Shown piece after piece: positions 39,375 through 48,501 of a DNA stretch of 64,000 bases (position 1 is its first letter; each line of letters begins with the position of its first letter). The DNA is from Streptomyces cellostaticus (lineage in GTDB: Bacteria; Actinomycetota; Actinomycetes; Streptomycetales; Streptomycetaceae): positions 1 through 64,000 of the forward strand of contig NZ_JALLIN010000033.1 in NCBI RefSeq assembly GCF_023630175.1, written 5' to 3'. The notes beneath the pieces are model-generated. The model had not been told where the DNA came from, made no database searches, and saw only the letters and a list, made by a program, of their open reading frames with translations. Made by a program: the position numbers and the translations under genes.

Positions 39375-40880
39375 TCAGACCGACGCCCCCGAGTTGATCT
39401 TCGCCCACAGGCCGGGCAGCTCGGCCTCGGCCGCTGCCGCGCGGTGCTCCTCCCGGCCGTACAGCAGCCCGTAGGTGAAGGCGCTCTCCCCCGCGGCGTG
39501 GGCGACGGCGGCGAACTCGCGCAGGGCGTGGCGGGCCATGACGCTGTCCTGGTGGTCGCCCAGCAGGGAGGTGAGGGATTTCATCGACTTGGCCAGGGAG
39601 GCGGCGGGGGCACCGAGGGCGGGGATCGCGGCCTCGGCGGCGTAGCGGGTGCGCTTGGCCTTCTTGCGGGCCTCGTGCAGGGCGATGTCGCGTTCCCGGC
39701 CGGGTGGCAGTTCGAGCGCGTGGGTGATCAGGCGGGTGACCTTGGCGAGGTCCTTGCGTACGGCCTCGGCGAGCACCTTCGCGGGCTTCCGTGCGGCCTT
39801 CCCGCGCAGCGGCGGGTCGGCGAGGAGGGCGTCGAGGGTGTCGAGCAGGGCCTGGTGGCGGGCGGAGTCGAGGATGGCGATGAGGTGGCCCCGGGTGCTG
39901 CCGTGCCGGGCGTCGGCCCAGGAGGCGACCCGCTGGGGCACGGGGCCGAGGACCAGCTCGGACGGCAGCTCGTCCAGGGCCTTCGCGAGGCGCTCCGCCA
40001 GTACTTCCTGGTCGCGGTCGGCGCCCAGCTCGCCGGCCAGCCATTTCAGCTCGGCGGCGACCGGTGTGGTGACGGCGGGGTCGAGAACCGTGCCGAAGGT
40101 GCGGAAGGTGCTGCGCATGCGGCGGGTCGCGACCCGCATCCGGTGCACTGAGTCCGGGATGTCCCGGCGGACGGCGGGATCCCGGTCGAGGATCTCGTCG
40201 CGTTGTTCACGCAGGTAGGCCAGGACGTGGTCGCCGGCGGTCACCGGGGGCGCGGGCTTCCTGGGCCGGGTGCGGGAGCGGGTGCCTCCGGTCTGCTCCA
40301 GCGCGCGGGCCAGTTTGGACGGTGAGGCGGACGGCCGTACGCCCGCCTTGCGCAGGCGCTTGTCGACCTTGTCGAGGAGGGCGGGGTCGGCGTCGTCGGC
40401 CAGTTCCACCTCGATCTCGGTCCACCGGGTGGTGCCGCCGGCCCGGTTCAGTCGTTCGGCGGTGACCGTGTCGACGCTGGCCTCGGCCAGCAGTGTGCCG
40501 TCGGCGTCGACCAGGTGGCACACGTCACGGGCCGAGCGGAGCCGGACGACGGGGACGAGTTCGGCGCCACGGACCCGGGAGCGGACCAGGGCGGCGAGTT
40601 CGTCGGGGACGGTGTCGGACAGCGGTGCCCTGATCTCGTCGCGGACGCCGGGGGCGACCGGGAATTTCAGGTGCCATCCGTCGTCCGAGCCGCCGGTGCG
40701 GCGGCGCAGGGTGAGGGAGGCGGCGGCCAGGCGTTCGTCGGCGGTGTCGTAGTACGTGGCGTCCAGTTCGACCAGGCCCTGGTCGAGGACGTCCGCGACC
40801 GTGCCGGCGCCGGTCAGGTCGGGCAGCCCGCTCTCATCGGATTCGTACTTGCGCTCGATCTCGCGTTTCGTGTCCGCCAT
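39375..40880 (-). CDS. CYTH and CHAD domain-containing protein
   Basis: A 501-residue two-domain protein. The N-terminal CYTH domain (about 1-200) begins with the E-x-E-x-K motif EIERKYE that binds metal and triphosphate, so it belongs to the triphosphate tunnel metalloenzymes. The C-terminal CHAD domain (about 215-500) is a histidine-rich alpha-helical domain (HRMRVATRRMRSTFRTF) that binds polyphosphate in other proteins. A polyphosphate-linked function is inferred. It lies between the radical SAM gene and rodA, all on the minus strand. Confidence 0.93.
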   Translation of the reverse strand: MADTKREIERKYESDESGLPDLTGAGTVADVLDQGLVELDATYYDTADERLAAASLTLRRRTGGSDDGWHLKFPVAPGVRDEIRAPLSDTVPDELAALVRSRVRGAELVPVVRLRSARDVCHLVDADGTLLAEASVDTVTAERLNRAGGTTRWTEIEVELADDADPALLDKVDKRLRKAGVRPSASPSKLARALEQTGGTRSRTRPRKPAPPVTAGDHVLAYLREQRDEILDRDPAVRRDIPDSVHRMRVATRRMRSTFRTFGTVLDPAVTTPVAAELKWLAGELGADRDQEVLAERLAKALDELPSELVLGPVPQRVASWADARHGSTRGHLIAILDSARHQALLDTLDALLADPPLRGKAARKPAKVLAEAVRKDLAKVTRLITHALELPPGRERDIALHEARKKAKRTRYAAEAAIPALGAPAASLAKSMKSLTSLLGDHQDSVMARHALREFAAVAHAAGESAFTYGLLYGREEHRAAAAEAELPGLWAKINSGASV

Positions 40881-40946
40881 GCACAGAATCTAGCCGTGCT
40901 GGGCCTGCTCAGTCCCCTTTCGGGTGGTCGGGTTTCAGGTGCTCGT

Positions 40947-42146
40947 TCACGCGGACATCGGACGTTGCACCTTGATGGACTGGAGGAGCCCGATGGCCAC
41001 CCATACCGCGAACATCGACGAGCCGCCGTAGGACACGAAGGGCAGGGGCAGTCCGGTGACCGGCATGATGCCGAGGGTCATGCCGATGTTCTCGAAGGCC
41101 TGGAAGGCGAACCAGGCGATGATGCCGGCGGCGACGACCGTGCCGTACAGCTCGGTGGAGTCGCGGGCGATGCGGCAGGCGCGCCACAGCACGATGCCGA
41201 GGAGCAGGATTATCAGTCCGGCACCGAGGAAGCCGAGTTCCTCGCCCGCGACCGTGAAGACGAAGTCCGTCTGCTGTTCGGGGACGAACTGGCCGGTGGT
41301 CTGCGAGCCGTGGAAGAGGCCGGCGCCGGTGAGACCGCCGGAGCCGATGGCGATGCGGGCCTGGTTGGTGTTGTAGCCGACGCCGGCCGGGTCGAGGTCG
41401 GGGTTGGCGAAGGCGGCGAAGCGGGCGATCTGGTAGTCGTCCAGGATGTGGAGCTGCCAGACGGCGATCGCGCCGACGGTGCCGGCGGTGATCAGGCCGA
41501 AGACCCAGCGGTTGGAGGCGCCGGAGGCGAGCAGCACGCCGAGGATGATGACCACCATGACCATGACCGAGCCGAGGTCGGGCATGAGCAGCACGATGAG
41601 GATGGGCACGGCGGCCAGGCCGAGGGACTGCAGGACGGTGCGGTGGTCGGGGTACTTCTTGTCTCCGGCGTCGACTCGGGCCGCGAGCAGCATGGCCATG
41701 CCCAGGATGATCGTGATCTTCACGAACTCCGAGGGCTGCAGTGAGAAGCCGCCGCCGAGCACGATCCAGGAGTGGGCGCCGTTGACGGTGGAGCCCAGCG
41801 GGGTCAGCACGGCGAGGATGCCGAAGACGGACAGGCCGTAGAGGATCGGCACGGCGTTGCGCAGGGCGCGGTGGCCGAGCCACAGCGTGCCGATCATCAG
41901 GGCGAGCCCGATGCCGGTGTTCATCAGGTGCCGGAGCAGGAAGTAGTACGGGTCGCCCTGGTTGATCTCGGTGCGGTTGCGGGTGGCCGAGTAGACCAGC
42001 AGGGAGCCGATCCCCGAGAGGGCCAGTGCCGACAGCAGTATGGGCCAGTCGAGCCGGCGGGCCAGTGAGTCGCGGGCGAAGAGCCTGGTCCAGCCGGCCC
42101 GCTCGGGTCCGTAGCCGGAGACGGAGAAGCTGTTGGCGCTGGTCAT
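40947..42146 (-). CDS. rodA: Rod-shape SEDS protein RodA (FtsW/RodA family)
   Basis: A 399-residue polytopic membrane protein of the SEDS family, with about 10 helices and the motifs GGGFSLQPSEFVKI and GIMPVTGLPLPFVSYGGSSM. SEDS proteins polymerise lipid II glycan chains and act with a class B PBP, here the product of the overlapping upstream gene. The ATG shares an ATGA with the mrdA stop, so translation is coupled. In streptomycetes this cluster contributes to spore wall and lateral wall synthesis rather than rod growth. Confidence 0.95.
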   Translation of the reverse strand: MTSANSFSVSGYGPERAGWTRLFARDSLARRLDWPILLSALALSGIGSLLVYSATRNRTEINQGDPYYFLLRHLMNTGIGLALMIGTLWLGHRALRNAVPILYGLSVFGILAVLTPLGSTVNGAHSWIVLGGGFSLQPSEFVKITIILGMAMLLAARVDAGDKKYPDHRTVLQSLGLAAVPILIVLLMPDLGSVMVMVVIILGVLLASGASNRWVFGLITAGTVGAIAVWQLHILDDYQIARFAAFANPDLDPAGVGYNTNQARIAIGSGGLTGAGLFHGSQTTGQFVPEQQTDFVFTVAGEELGFLGAGLIILLLGIVLWRACRIARDSTELYGTVVAAGIIAWFAFQAFENIGMTLGIMPVTGLPLPFVSYGGSSMFAVWVAIGLLQSIKVQRPMSA

Positions 42147-44392
42147 GTGGGCATCCTCCGGCTTCCCCTGCCGCGGCGGCGTCTACGGGTGTCGCGGTTG
42201 CCCGTGGTGGGCGACGGCGAGGTGGCCGGGGTCTGTCCGTCGTCGTTGCTGGGGTTGTCCTGCTGGGAGGCCTCGACGTCCTTGGCGGGGTCGCCGGCGA
42301 CCTTCGGGGAGGCGATGGTGCCGTCGGGGCGGACCTTGGGCAGGCTCTTCTGCGGTTCGGGCAGCAGTGCCCTCTTCTTGTCGACGGAGCCGTCGCCGCC
42401 GACGCCGTAGAGCGCGCTGTAGATGTTGCGCACGGCCTCACCGGAGGCTCCGGAGCCCGTACCGGCCTGGGCGATCGTCATGATCACCGTGTAGTCCTTG
42501 GAGTAGGTGGCGAGCCAGGAGGTGGTCTGCTTGCCGTAGACCTCGGCGGTACCGGTCTTGGCGTGCAGCGGGATCTTGTCCTGGGGCCAGCCGCCGAACT
42601 TCCAGGCGGCGGTACCGCGGGTGATGACGCCGGCGAAGGCTTCGTCCATGCCCTTGAGGGTGGCCTGGCTGACCGGCAGCCTGCCGTTCTTCTTCGGCTT
42701 GATCTCCGTGACCGTCCTGCCGTCCGCGCTGACGATCGCCTTGCCGATGGTGGGCTGGTACAGGGTGCCGCCGTTGGCGACGGCGCCGTAGATCGCGGCC
42801 TCCTGGATGGGGGTGACCAGGGTGTCACCCTGCCCGATCGAGTAGTTGATCGAGTCGCCCTCGCGCATCTTGTTGCCCTCGAGGCAGTTCTCGTACGCGA
42901 TCTTCTCGACGTAGCTGCCGTCCTTCTTGCCGGACTTGCACCACGCGTCCTTGTTGGCCTTCCAGTAGTCCTGCTTCCACTGCCGGTCCGGGACGCGTCC
43001 GGTGACCTCGTTGGGGAGGTCGACGCCGGTCTCCTTGCCGAGGCCGAACTGGTGGGCGGCCTTGTAGAAGTAGTCCTTCGGCTTGCCCTTCTCGGGGTTG
43101 ATGCCGCCGTCGCGCTTCCACTCCTTGTCGGCGAGGCCGTAGAAGACGGTGTCGCAGGAGACCTCGAGGGCGCGGCCGAGGGAGATGGGGCCGAAGTTCT
43201 CGCCCTCGAAGTTCTTGAAGACCTGGCTGCCGACGGAGTAGGAGCTGGTGCAGGGGTAGCGGCCGTCGAAGGGGTAGCCGGCCTCGACCGCGGCGGCGGT
43301 GGAGACCACCTTGAAGGTCGAGCCGGGCGCCGCCTGGCCCTGGATGGCCCGGTTCAGCAGCGGGTATTCGGAGTTCTTGCCGGTCAGGGCCTTGTAGTCC
43401 TTGGCGGAGATGCCGCCGACCCAGACGTTCGGGTCGTAGGTCGGTGCGGAGGCCATGGCGACCACGCGGCCGGTCTTGGCCTCCATGACCACGACGGCAC
43501 CGGAGTCCGCCTTGTAGTTCTCGCCGGTGATCTTGTCGTACTGCTGGCGGGCGACCTTCATCGCCTTGTCCAGTTCGTACTCGGCGACGCGCTGCACCCG
43601 GGAGTCGATGCTGGTGATGAGGTTGGAGCCGGACTCGGCCGCGTCGGACCGGGCCTTGCCGATGACCCGGCCGAGGTTGTCCACCTCGTAGCGGGTGACG
43701 CCGGCCTTGCCGCGGAGCGCCTTGTCGTACTGGCGCTCGAGGCCGGAGCGGCCGACCATGTCGGAGCGCAGGTAGGGCGAGTCGGTGTCCTTGGCCTTCT
43801 GGATCTCCTCGTCGGTGACCGGCGAGAGATAGCCGAGGACCTGGGAGGTGTTGGACTTGCCGGGGCCCGGGTAGCGGCGCACGGCCTCCGGCTCGGCGGT
43901 GATGCCGGGGAAGTCCTCGGCCCGCTCACGGATCTGGAGGGCCTGCTTGGCGGTGGCCTCGTCGGTGATCGGGATCGGCTGGTAGGGCGAGCCGTTCCAG
44001 CAGGGCTGCGGGGTCTCGGCGTCGCACAGCCGGACCTTGCGCATGACGTCGGCGGGCTTCATGCCGAGGACGCCGGCCAGCTTGGTGAGGACGGCCTCGC
44101 CGTCGTCCTTCTGCTTGAGCAGGTCGGTGCGGGAGGCGGAGACGACCAGGCGGGTCTCGTTGTCGGCGAGCGGCACACCCCGGGCGTCGAGGATGTCGCC
44201 GCGCACGGCGGGGTCGACGACCTGCTGGACGTGGTTGCCCGAGGCCTCCTTCTGGTACGCGGCGCCCTCACGGATCTGCAGGTACCACAGGCGGCCGCCG
44301 AGGGTGCCGAGAAGGGAGAGGACGAGGATCTGGATGACGACGAGGCGGATCTGGACCCGTGGGGTCCGTCCGGTCTCGGGAATGTTGGTCAC
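42143..44392 (-). CDS. mrdA: Penicillin-binding protein 2 (class B transpeptidase)
   Basis: A 749-residue bitopic class B PBP. There is one N-terminal transmembrane helix (IRLVVIQILVLSLLGTLGG), then a PBP dimer domain (to about 290) and a transpeptidase domain with S358-T-F-K361 as the nucleophile motif, SCD as the second motif and KTGTAEVYG as the third. A Ser/Pro/Arg-rich tail ends the protein. It cross-links peptidoglycan made by RodA. The gene belongs to the mreB-mreC-mreD-mrdA-rodA cluster. An insert of about 60 residues in the transpeptidase domain (WKQDYWKANKDAW region) is larger than in Gram-negative PBP2. Confidence 0.95.
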   Translation of the reverse strand: MTNIPETGRTPRVQIRLVVIQILVLSLLGTLGGRLWYLQIREGAAYQKEASGNHVQQVVDPAVRGDILDARGVPLADNETRLVVSASRTDLLKQKDDGEAVLTKLAGVLGMKPADVMRKVRLCDAETPQPCWNGSPYQPIPITDEATAKQALQIRERAEDFPGITAEPEAVRRYPGPGKSNTSQVLGYLSPVTDEEIQKAKDTDSPYLRSDMVGRSGLERQYDKALRGKAGVTRYEVDNLGRVIGKARSDAAESGSNLITSIDSRVQRVAEYELDKAMKVARQQYDKITGENYKADSGAVVVMEAKTGRVVAMASAPTYDPNVWVGGISAKDYKALTGKNSEYPLLNRAIQGQAAPGSTFKVVSTAAAVEAGYPFDGRYPCTSSYSVGSQVFKNFEGENFGPISLGRALEVSCDTVFYGLADKEWKRDGGINPEKGKPKDYFYKAAHQFGLGKETGVDLPNEVTGRVPDRQWKQDYWKANKDAWCKSGKKDGSYVEKIAYENCLEGNKMREGDSINYSIGQGDTLVTPIQEAAIYGAVANGGTLYQPTIGKAIVSADGRTVTEIKPKKNGRLPVSQATLKGMDEAFAGVITRGTAAWKFGGWPQDKIPLHAKTGTAEVYGKQTTSWLATYSKDYTVIMTIAQAGTGSGASGEAVRNIYSALYGVGGDGSVDKKRALLPEPQKSLPKVRPDGTIASPKVAGDPAKDVEASQQDNPSNDDGQTPATSPSPTTGNRDTRRRRRGRGSRRMPT

Positions 44393-44508
44393 TGCGGCTG
44401 TCTCCCCCTCTCAGTGCGCTGACGTGTGTGCGCGGACGCATGATGAACGATCCGCCTGTGCGGCGCCGTTCCGCCGCTTTTGCCCCGTTCGGGTGAACTC
44501 TGCGGGGT

Positions 44509-45183
44509 TCACAGCCTCTTGACCCCCTTGATGCGGCCGACCCTGGTGGAGCGGGTGCGGGCCTTGAGCTTCAGGGCGCCGAGGCCCCGCTGACCGCCGA
44601 GGCGCAGACCGGTGCCGGAGGAGAGCCAGCCGGAGGAGATGTCGCCGCTCTTGGCGGCGGGGCCGCCCTCGGCCAGTGGGTCGTTGTCGGAGCGACGGGC
44701 CAGCCACATGATCGCGGGGACCACGAAGGGGGCCAGCAGCAGGTCGTACAGGGCGGCCGAGAACAGCAGTCCGGGCAGGCCGACATGGCGGGCCGCGGTG
44801 TCGCCGACCAGGGCGCCGACGCCCGCGTACAGCAGGGTGGAGCCGGCGGCGGCGGCGACCACGACGGCCATCGGGCCGGTGGCGGACTTCAGCCGGCCGT
44901 TCTCCGGCTTGATGAGCCCGGCGAAGTAGCCGATGACGCACAGCACCAGGGCGTAGCGGCCGGCCGCGTGGTCGGCGGGCGGGGCGAGGTCGGCGAGCAG
45001 CCCGGCGCCGAAGCCGACGAGGGCGCCGCCGACGTGGCCGTACACCATGGCGAGGCCGAGGACGGTGAGCAGCAGCAGGTCGGGGACGGCACCCGGCAGG
45101 TGCAGGCGGGCGAGGACGCTCACCTGGATCACGAGGGCGACGACGACCAGCGCGGTCGAGAGCAGGATCCGGTTGAGGCGCAT
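44509..45183 (-). CDS. mreD: Rod-shape determining protein MreD
   Basis: A 224-residue membrane protein with five to six hydrophobic segments, starting MRLNRILLSTALVVVALVIQ. The charged C-terminus is Arg/Lys rich (LKLKARTRSTRVGRIKGVKR). MreD connects MreC to the cytoplasmic face of the elongation machinery. It starts 13 bases after the mreC stop and precedes mrdA, so all are probably in one operon. The sequence is diverged from proteobacterial MreD, but length and position agree. Confidence 0.9.
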   Translation of the reverse strand: MRLNRILLSTALVVVALVIQVSVLARLHLPGAVPDLLLLTVLGLAMVYGHVGGALVGFGAGLLADLAPPADHAAGRYALVLCVIGYFAGLIKPENGRLKSATGPMAVVVAAAAGSTLLYAGVGALVGDTAARHVGLPGLLFSAALYDLLLAPFVVPAIMWLARRSDNDPLAEGGPAAKSGDISSGWLSSGTGLRLGGQRGLGALKLKARTRSTRVGRIKGVKRL

Positions 45184-45196
45184 GGGGATTCAGCTC

Positions 45197-46144
45197 CTAC
45201 TGCTGCGGCTCGTTGGTGTCGGGCCCGCCGGCCGGGGCCGAGGGGTTGACCGTGACGGTCACGGTGGGCGTCGGCGTCGGTTTGGGCTTGGCCGGCAGGA
45301 CCTCGTCGCGGGGGTCCCGCTTCGGCCCCTGGACGACCACGCCGACGACGTCGAGCTTGGTGAAGCCGACGTACGGCGTGACGTAGAGGGTCCGGGTGAG
45401 GCCGCCGCCGGAGGGGTCGATCCGGGAGACCACGCCGACCGGGACGCCGGGCACGAAGGGCTTGTCGGCCTGGGAGCCGAAGGTGACGAGCCGGTCGCCC
45501 TTCTTGACCTCGGCCCTGCCGTTGAGGAGTTCCACCCGCAGCGGGCGGTCCCCCTGGCCGGAGGCGAAGCCGAGTTCGTCGCTGTTCTCCATGCGGGTGC
45601 CGACGGTGAAGTCGGGGTCGTTGGCGAGCAGCACGGTGGCCGTGTCCGGGCCGACGGTGGTGACCCGGCCGACGAGCCCGTCACCGTTCAGCACGGTCAT
45701 GTCCCGTTCGATGCCGTCGTGGGCGCCGGCGTCGATGGTGATGGTCCAGGAGAAGCCCTGCGCCGACCCGATGGCGATGACCTGGGCGCCCTTGATGCCG
45801 TACTGGCCCTCACCGGCGATCTTCAGCATCTTGTCGAGCTGGTTCAGGCGGCTGCGGTTGCGGTCGTCGCTGCCGAGCTTCGCCTTGAGGGCCGCGTTCT
45901 CCTTCTCCAGCGCGGCGAGCCGGTCGTGGCGGGTACCGGAGTCACGGACGGCGGAGACGGCGTCGCCGACCGGGTCGACCGCGGACGACAGCCCGTTCTC
46001 GATCGGGCCGAACGCCGCGGCGGCGGCCTGCCGGGCACCGTCGACGGGGGAGTTCCGGCCCCCTCGGATGTCCACCGTGATCAGCGCGAACGCGATGGCG
46101 ATCAGCAGGACCAGGAGCAGCCGGCTCTCTTTCGTGTCCCTCAC
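45197..46144 (-). CDS. mreC: Rod-shape determining protein MreC
   Basis: A 315-residue bitopic protein. There is a short cytoplasmic N-terminus, one transmembrane helix (LLLVLLIAIAFALITVDI), a coiled coil (LAALEKENAALKAKL) and two beta domains that pack against PBP2. The C-terminal tail is Pro/Thr/Val rich (PTPTPTVTVTVNPSAPAGG), longer than in most rods. The start is GTG. MreC scaffolds the elongasome and is expected to bind the PBP2 encoded downstream. Confidence 0.93.
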   Translation of the reverse strand: MRDTKESRLLLVLLIAIAFALITVDIRGGRNSPVDGARQAAAAAFGPIENGLSSAVDPVGDAVSAVRDSGTRHDRLAALEKENAALKAKLGSDDRNRSRLNQLDKMLKIAGEGQYGIKGAQVIAIGSAQGFSWTITIDAGAHDGIERDMTVLNGDGLVGRVTTVGPDTATVLLANDPDFTVGTRMENSDELGFASGQGDRPLRVELLNGRAEVKKGDRLVTFGSQADKPFVPGVPVGVVSRIDPSGGGLTRTLYVTPYVGFTKLDVVGVVVQGPKRDPRDEVLPAKPKPTPTPTVTVTVNPSAPAGGPDTNEPQQ

Positions 46145-46308
46145 GTGCGGCGGCCGTGCCCTTCCTCGAGTGGAATTCGGGGGCCCCGGTGGTGCGCCGA
46201 TGGTGAAGCGCAGGTCCTCGGGGCCGATTTGCTGGAGCTTGTGCCTCTATGTCGACGACCCGCCGTACGAGAGGGATCGTCTCGCACGGCGGATCCGACG
46301 GAGCCGCC

Positions 46309-47340
46309 TCATCGGCGGGGCTGGGCGTCCAGTACCTGCTGGAGCGCCTCGAACTCCTCGACGCACTTGCCGGAGCCGAGCGCCACGCTGTCCAGCGGGT
46401 CCTCGGCGATGTGGATCGGCATTCCGGTCTCGCGGCGCAGCCGCTCGTCCAGACCGCGCAGCAGGGCGCCGCCGCCGGTCAGCACGATTCCCCGGTCCAT
46501 GATGTCGCCGGACAGCTCCGGCGGGCACTTGTCGAGGGTCGTCTTGACGGCGTCGACGATGGCGTTGACCGGCTCCTCGATGGCCTTGCGGACCTCGGCG
46601 GCTGAGATGACCACGGTCTTCGGCAGCCCGGAGACCAGGTCGCGGCCGCGCACCTCGGTGTGCTCGTCGGCGTCGAGCTCGTACGCGGAGCCGATCGTGA
46701 TCTTGATCTGCTCGGCCGTGCGCTCGCCGAGCAGGAGGCTGTACTCCTTCTTGATGTACTGGATGATCGCGTTGTCCAGTTCGTCACCCGCGACGCGGAT
46801 GGACTGCGCGGTGACGATGCCGCCGAGCGAGATGACCGCGACCTCCGTGGTGCCGCCGCCGATGTCCACCACCATGTTGCCGGTGGCCTCGTGGACCGGC
46901 AGACCGGAGCCGATGGCGGCCGCCATCGGCTCCTCGATGATGTGCACCTGACGGGCACCGGCCTGGGAGGACGCCTCGATCACGGCGCGGCGCTCGACGC
47001 CCGTGATGCCCGAGGGCACACAGACCACGACCCGCGGCCGGGCGAGGTACCGCCGCTTGTGGATCTTCAGGATGAAGTAGCGCAGCATCCGCTCGGTGAT
47101 CTCGAAGTCGGCGATCACACCGTCCTTGAGCGGACGCACGGCGACGATGTTGCCCGGTGTGCGGCCGATCATCTTCTTCGCCTCGGCGCCGACCGCGAGG
47201 ATGCCGCCGGTGTTGGTGTTGATGGCGACCACGGACGGCTCGTTGAGCACGATGCCGCGACCCCTGACGTACACCAGCGTGTTGGCGGTCCCGAGGTCGA
47301 CAGCCATGTCACGGCCGATGAACGACATTGAGTTCCCCAT
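46309..47340 (-). CDS. mreB: Actin-like cytoskeletal protein MreB
   Basis: A 343-residue actin homologue. ATP-binding motifs include DLGTANTLVYVRGRG near the N-terminus, DIGGGTTEVAVISLGG (about 165-180) and GGGALLRGLDERL near the end. In streptomycetes MreB is needed mainly for spore wall integrity. The ATG at 47340 precedes an in-frame ATG four codons later (47328) with a better GGGGA site, and either could be used. A 302-base upstream region carries its promoter. Confidence 0.96.
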   Translation of the reverse strand: MGNSMSFIGRDMAVDLGTANTLVYVRGRGIVLNEPSVVAINTNTGGILAVGAEAKKMIGRTPGNIVAVRPLKDGVIADFEITERMLRYFILKIHKRRYLARPRVVVCVPSGITGVERRAVIEASSQAGARQVHIIEEPMAAAIGSGLPVHEATGNMVVDIGGGTTEVAVISLGGIVTAQSIRVAGDELDNAIIQYIKKEYSLLLGERTAEQIKITIGSAYELDADEHTEVRGRDLVSGLPKTVVISAAEVRKAIEEPVNAIVDAVKTTLDKCPPELSGDIMDRGIVLTGGGALLRGLDERLRRETGMPIHIAEDPLDSVALGSGKCVEEFEALQQVLDAQPRR

Positions 47341-47642
47341 CCGGATTCATCTGGCCTTCCTGAGCTTTTGAGGGCATATCAGGTAGGCGAGGCGGGTGCT
47401 GTGACGTGAAGGCTTCCATCGTAAACGCGCCTGCACGAACGCTGCGCGAGGGTCTCCGCCATTGTCATCAGAGGGCGGGCCGCCCCGCTTCTGGAGACGG
47501 CCCATCGGGGTCACACGTTCCCCCGATCGGCACGGCATATGCCGAAGGACGGCCGAAAAGGTACGGCCGTCCCAGGTCAGGACTCCGAGCGGACCTGACG
47601 CCCTCTCAGAAAAATTCGCGGAAATTCCGCCAGGTGGGCGGC
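47341..47642. other. mreB promoter region and ndk 3' flank
   Basis: A 302-base gap between two minus-strand genes. It holds the promoter of mreB and any terminator of ndk. Near 47580-47640 it is somewhat richer in A+T, with GAAAAATTCGCGGAAATTCC. I cannot assign a specific site. Confidence 0.35.
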
Positions 47643-48056
47643 TCAGGCACGGCCCGGGAAGAAGATCTTCACCTCGCGCTCGGCGGACTCCTCCGAGTCG
47701 GACGCGTGGATGAGGTTCTCCCGGACGATCACCCCGTAGTCGCCCCGGATGGAGCCGGGCGCGGCGGCGATCGGGTCGGTCGGGCCGGCCAGCGCGCGCA
47801 GCCCCTCGATGACCCGCTCACCCTCGACGATCAGGGCCACGACCGGGCCGGACGCCATGAACTCCACCAGCGGCTCGTAGAAGGGCTTGCCCTTGTGCTC
47901 GCCGTAGTGCTGCTCCAGCGTGTCCTGGTCCAGGGTGCGCAGCTCCAGCGCGGTGATCTGCCAGCCGGCCTTGCGCTCGATACGGCTGATGATCTCGCCG
48001 GTCAGGCCGCGACGGACGGCGTCGGGCTTGAGGAGGACGAGGGTGCGCTGGCTCAC
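47643..48056 (-). CDS. ndk: Nucleoside diphosphate kinase
   Basis: A 137-residue NDK that transfers the gamma-phosphate between NTPs and NDPs by a ping-pong mechanism through a phospho-histidine. The active-site histidine is H117 in NLIHASDS, and the nucleotide-binding KPDAVRRGL is at about residues 10-18. Length is standard. It lies upstream of mreB on the same strand, as in other streptomycetes. Confidence 0.97.
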   Translation of the reverse strand: MSQRTLVLLKPDAVRRGLTGEIISRIERKAGWQITALELRTLDQDTLEQHYGEHKGKPFYEPLVEFMASGPVVALIVEGERVIEGLRALAGPTDPIAAAPGSIRGDYGVIVRENLIHASDSEESAEREVKIFFPGRA

Positions 48057-48119
48057 GAGGGGCTCCTTACGACTGGCATGTGCGGTGGCACGAGATTACA
48101 GGGCGTGTCCCCGTCACCG

Positions 48120-48491
48120 TCACGCAGCGTCAGGTGTGGAAGGGCCGGGCTCCGCGGACTCCCCCTCGGCGGCGAACCTGGCCTTCGCCCGGTCGACCTT
48201 GCGCCCGTAGTGGACCGACGCCCACCACAGGGCGGCGAACACCGCGCCCATGAAGTACATCGCCGGGACGAAGACGCCGGAGGCGATCAGGGCGAGCTGC
48301 AGCGCCCAGCCGAGGGCGACGCCGCCCGGCCGGGTCACCATGCCGCACAGCAGCACGCACAGGACCATGGCGATGCCGCTGACCAGCCACACCGTGGACG
48401 TGGACAGGTCCGGGTCCTTCATCGCCACGAGGGCGGCGAACCCGATGACGAAGAACTCGCCGATCAGGGTCGATGAACAGAGCGTACGCAC
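48120..48491 (-). CDS. DUF4233 membrane protein
   Basis: A 123-residue membrane protein with four predicted helices (FFVIGFAALVAMKDPDLS, WLVSGIAMVLCVLLCG, GWALQLALIASGVFVPAMYF, FAALWWASVHYGRKV). It matches DUF4233, which is typically found next to folC in actinobacteria; the function is unknown. Its start lies 10 bases from the folC stop, so the pair is probably co-transcribed. Confidence 0.88.
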   Translation of the reverse strand: MRTLCSSTLIGEFFVIGFAALVAMKDPDLSTSTVWLVSGIAMVLCVLLCGMVTRPGGVALGWALQLALIASGVFVPAMYFMGAVFAALWWASVHYGRKVDRAKARFAAEGESAEPGPSTPDAA

Positions 48492-48501
48492 GGCGGACTC
48501 C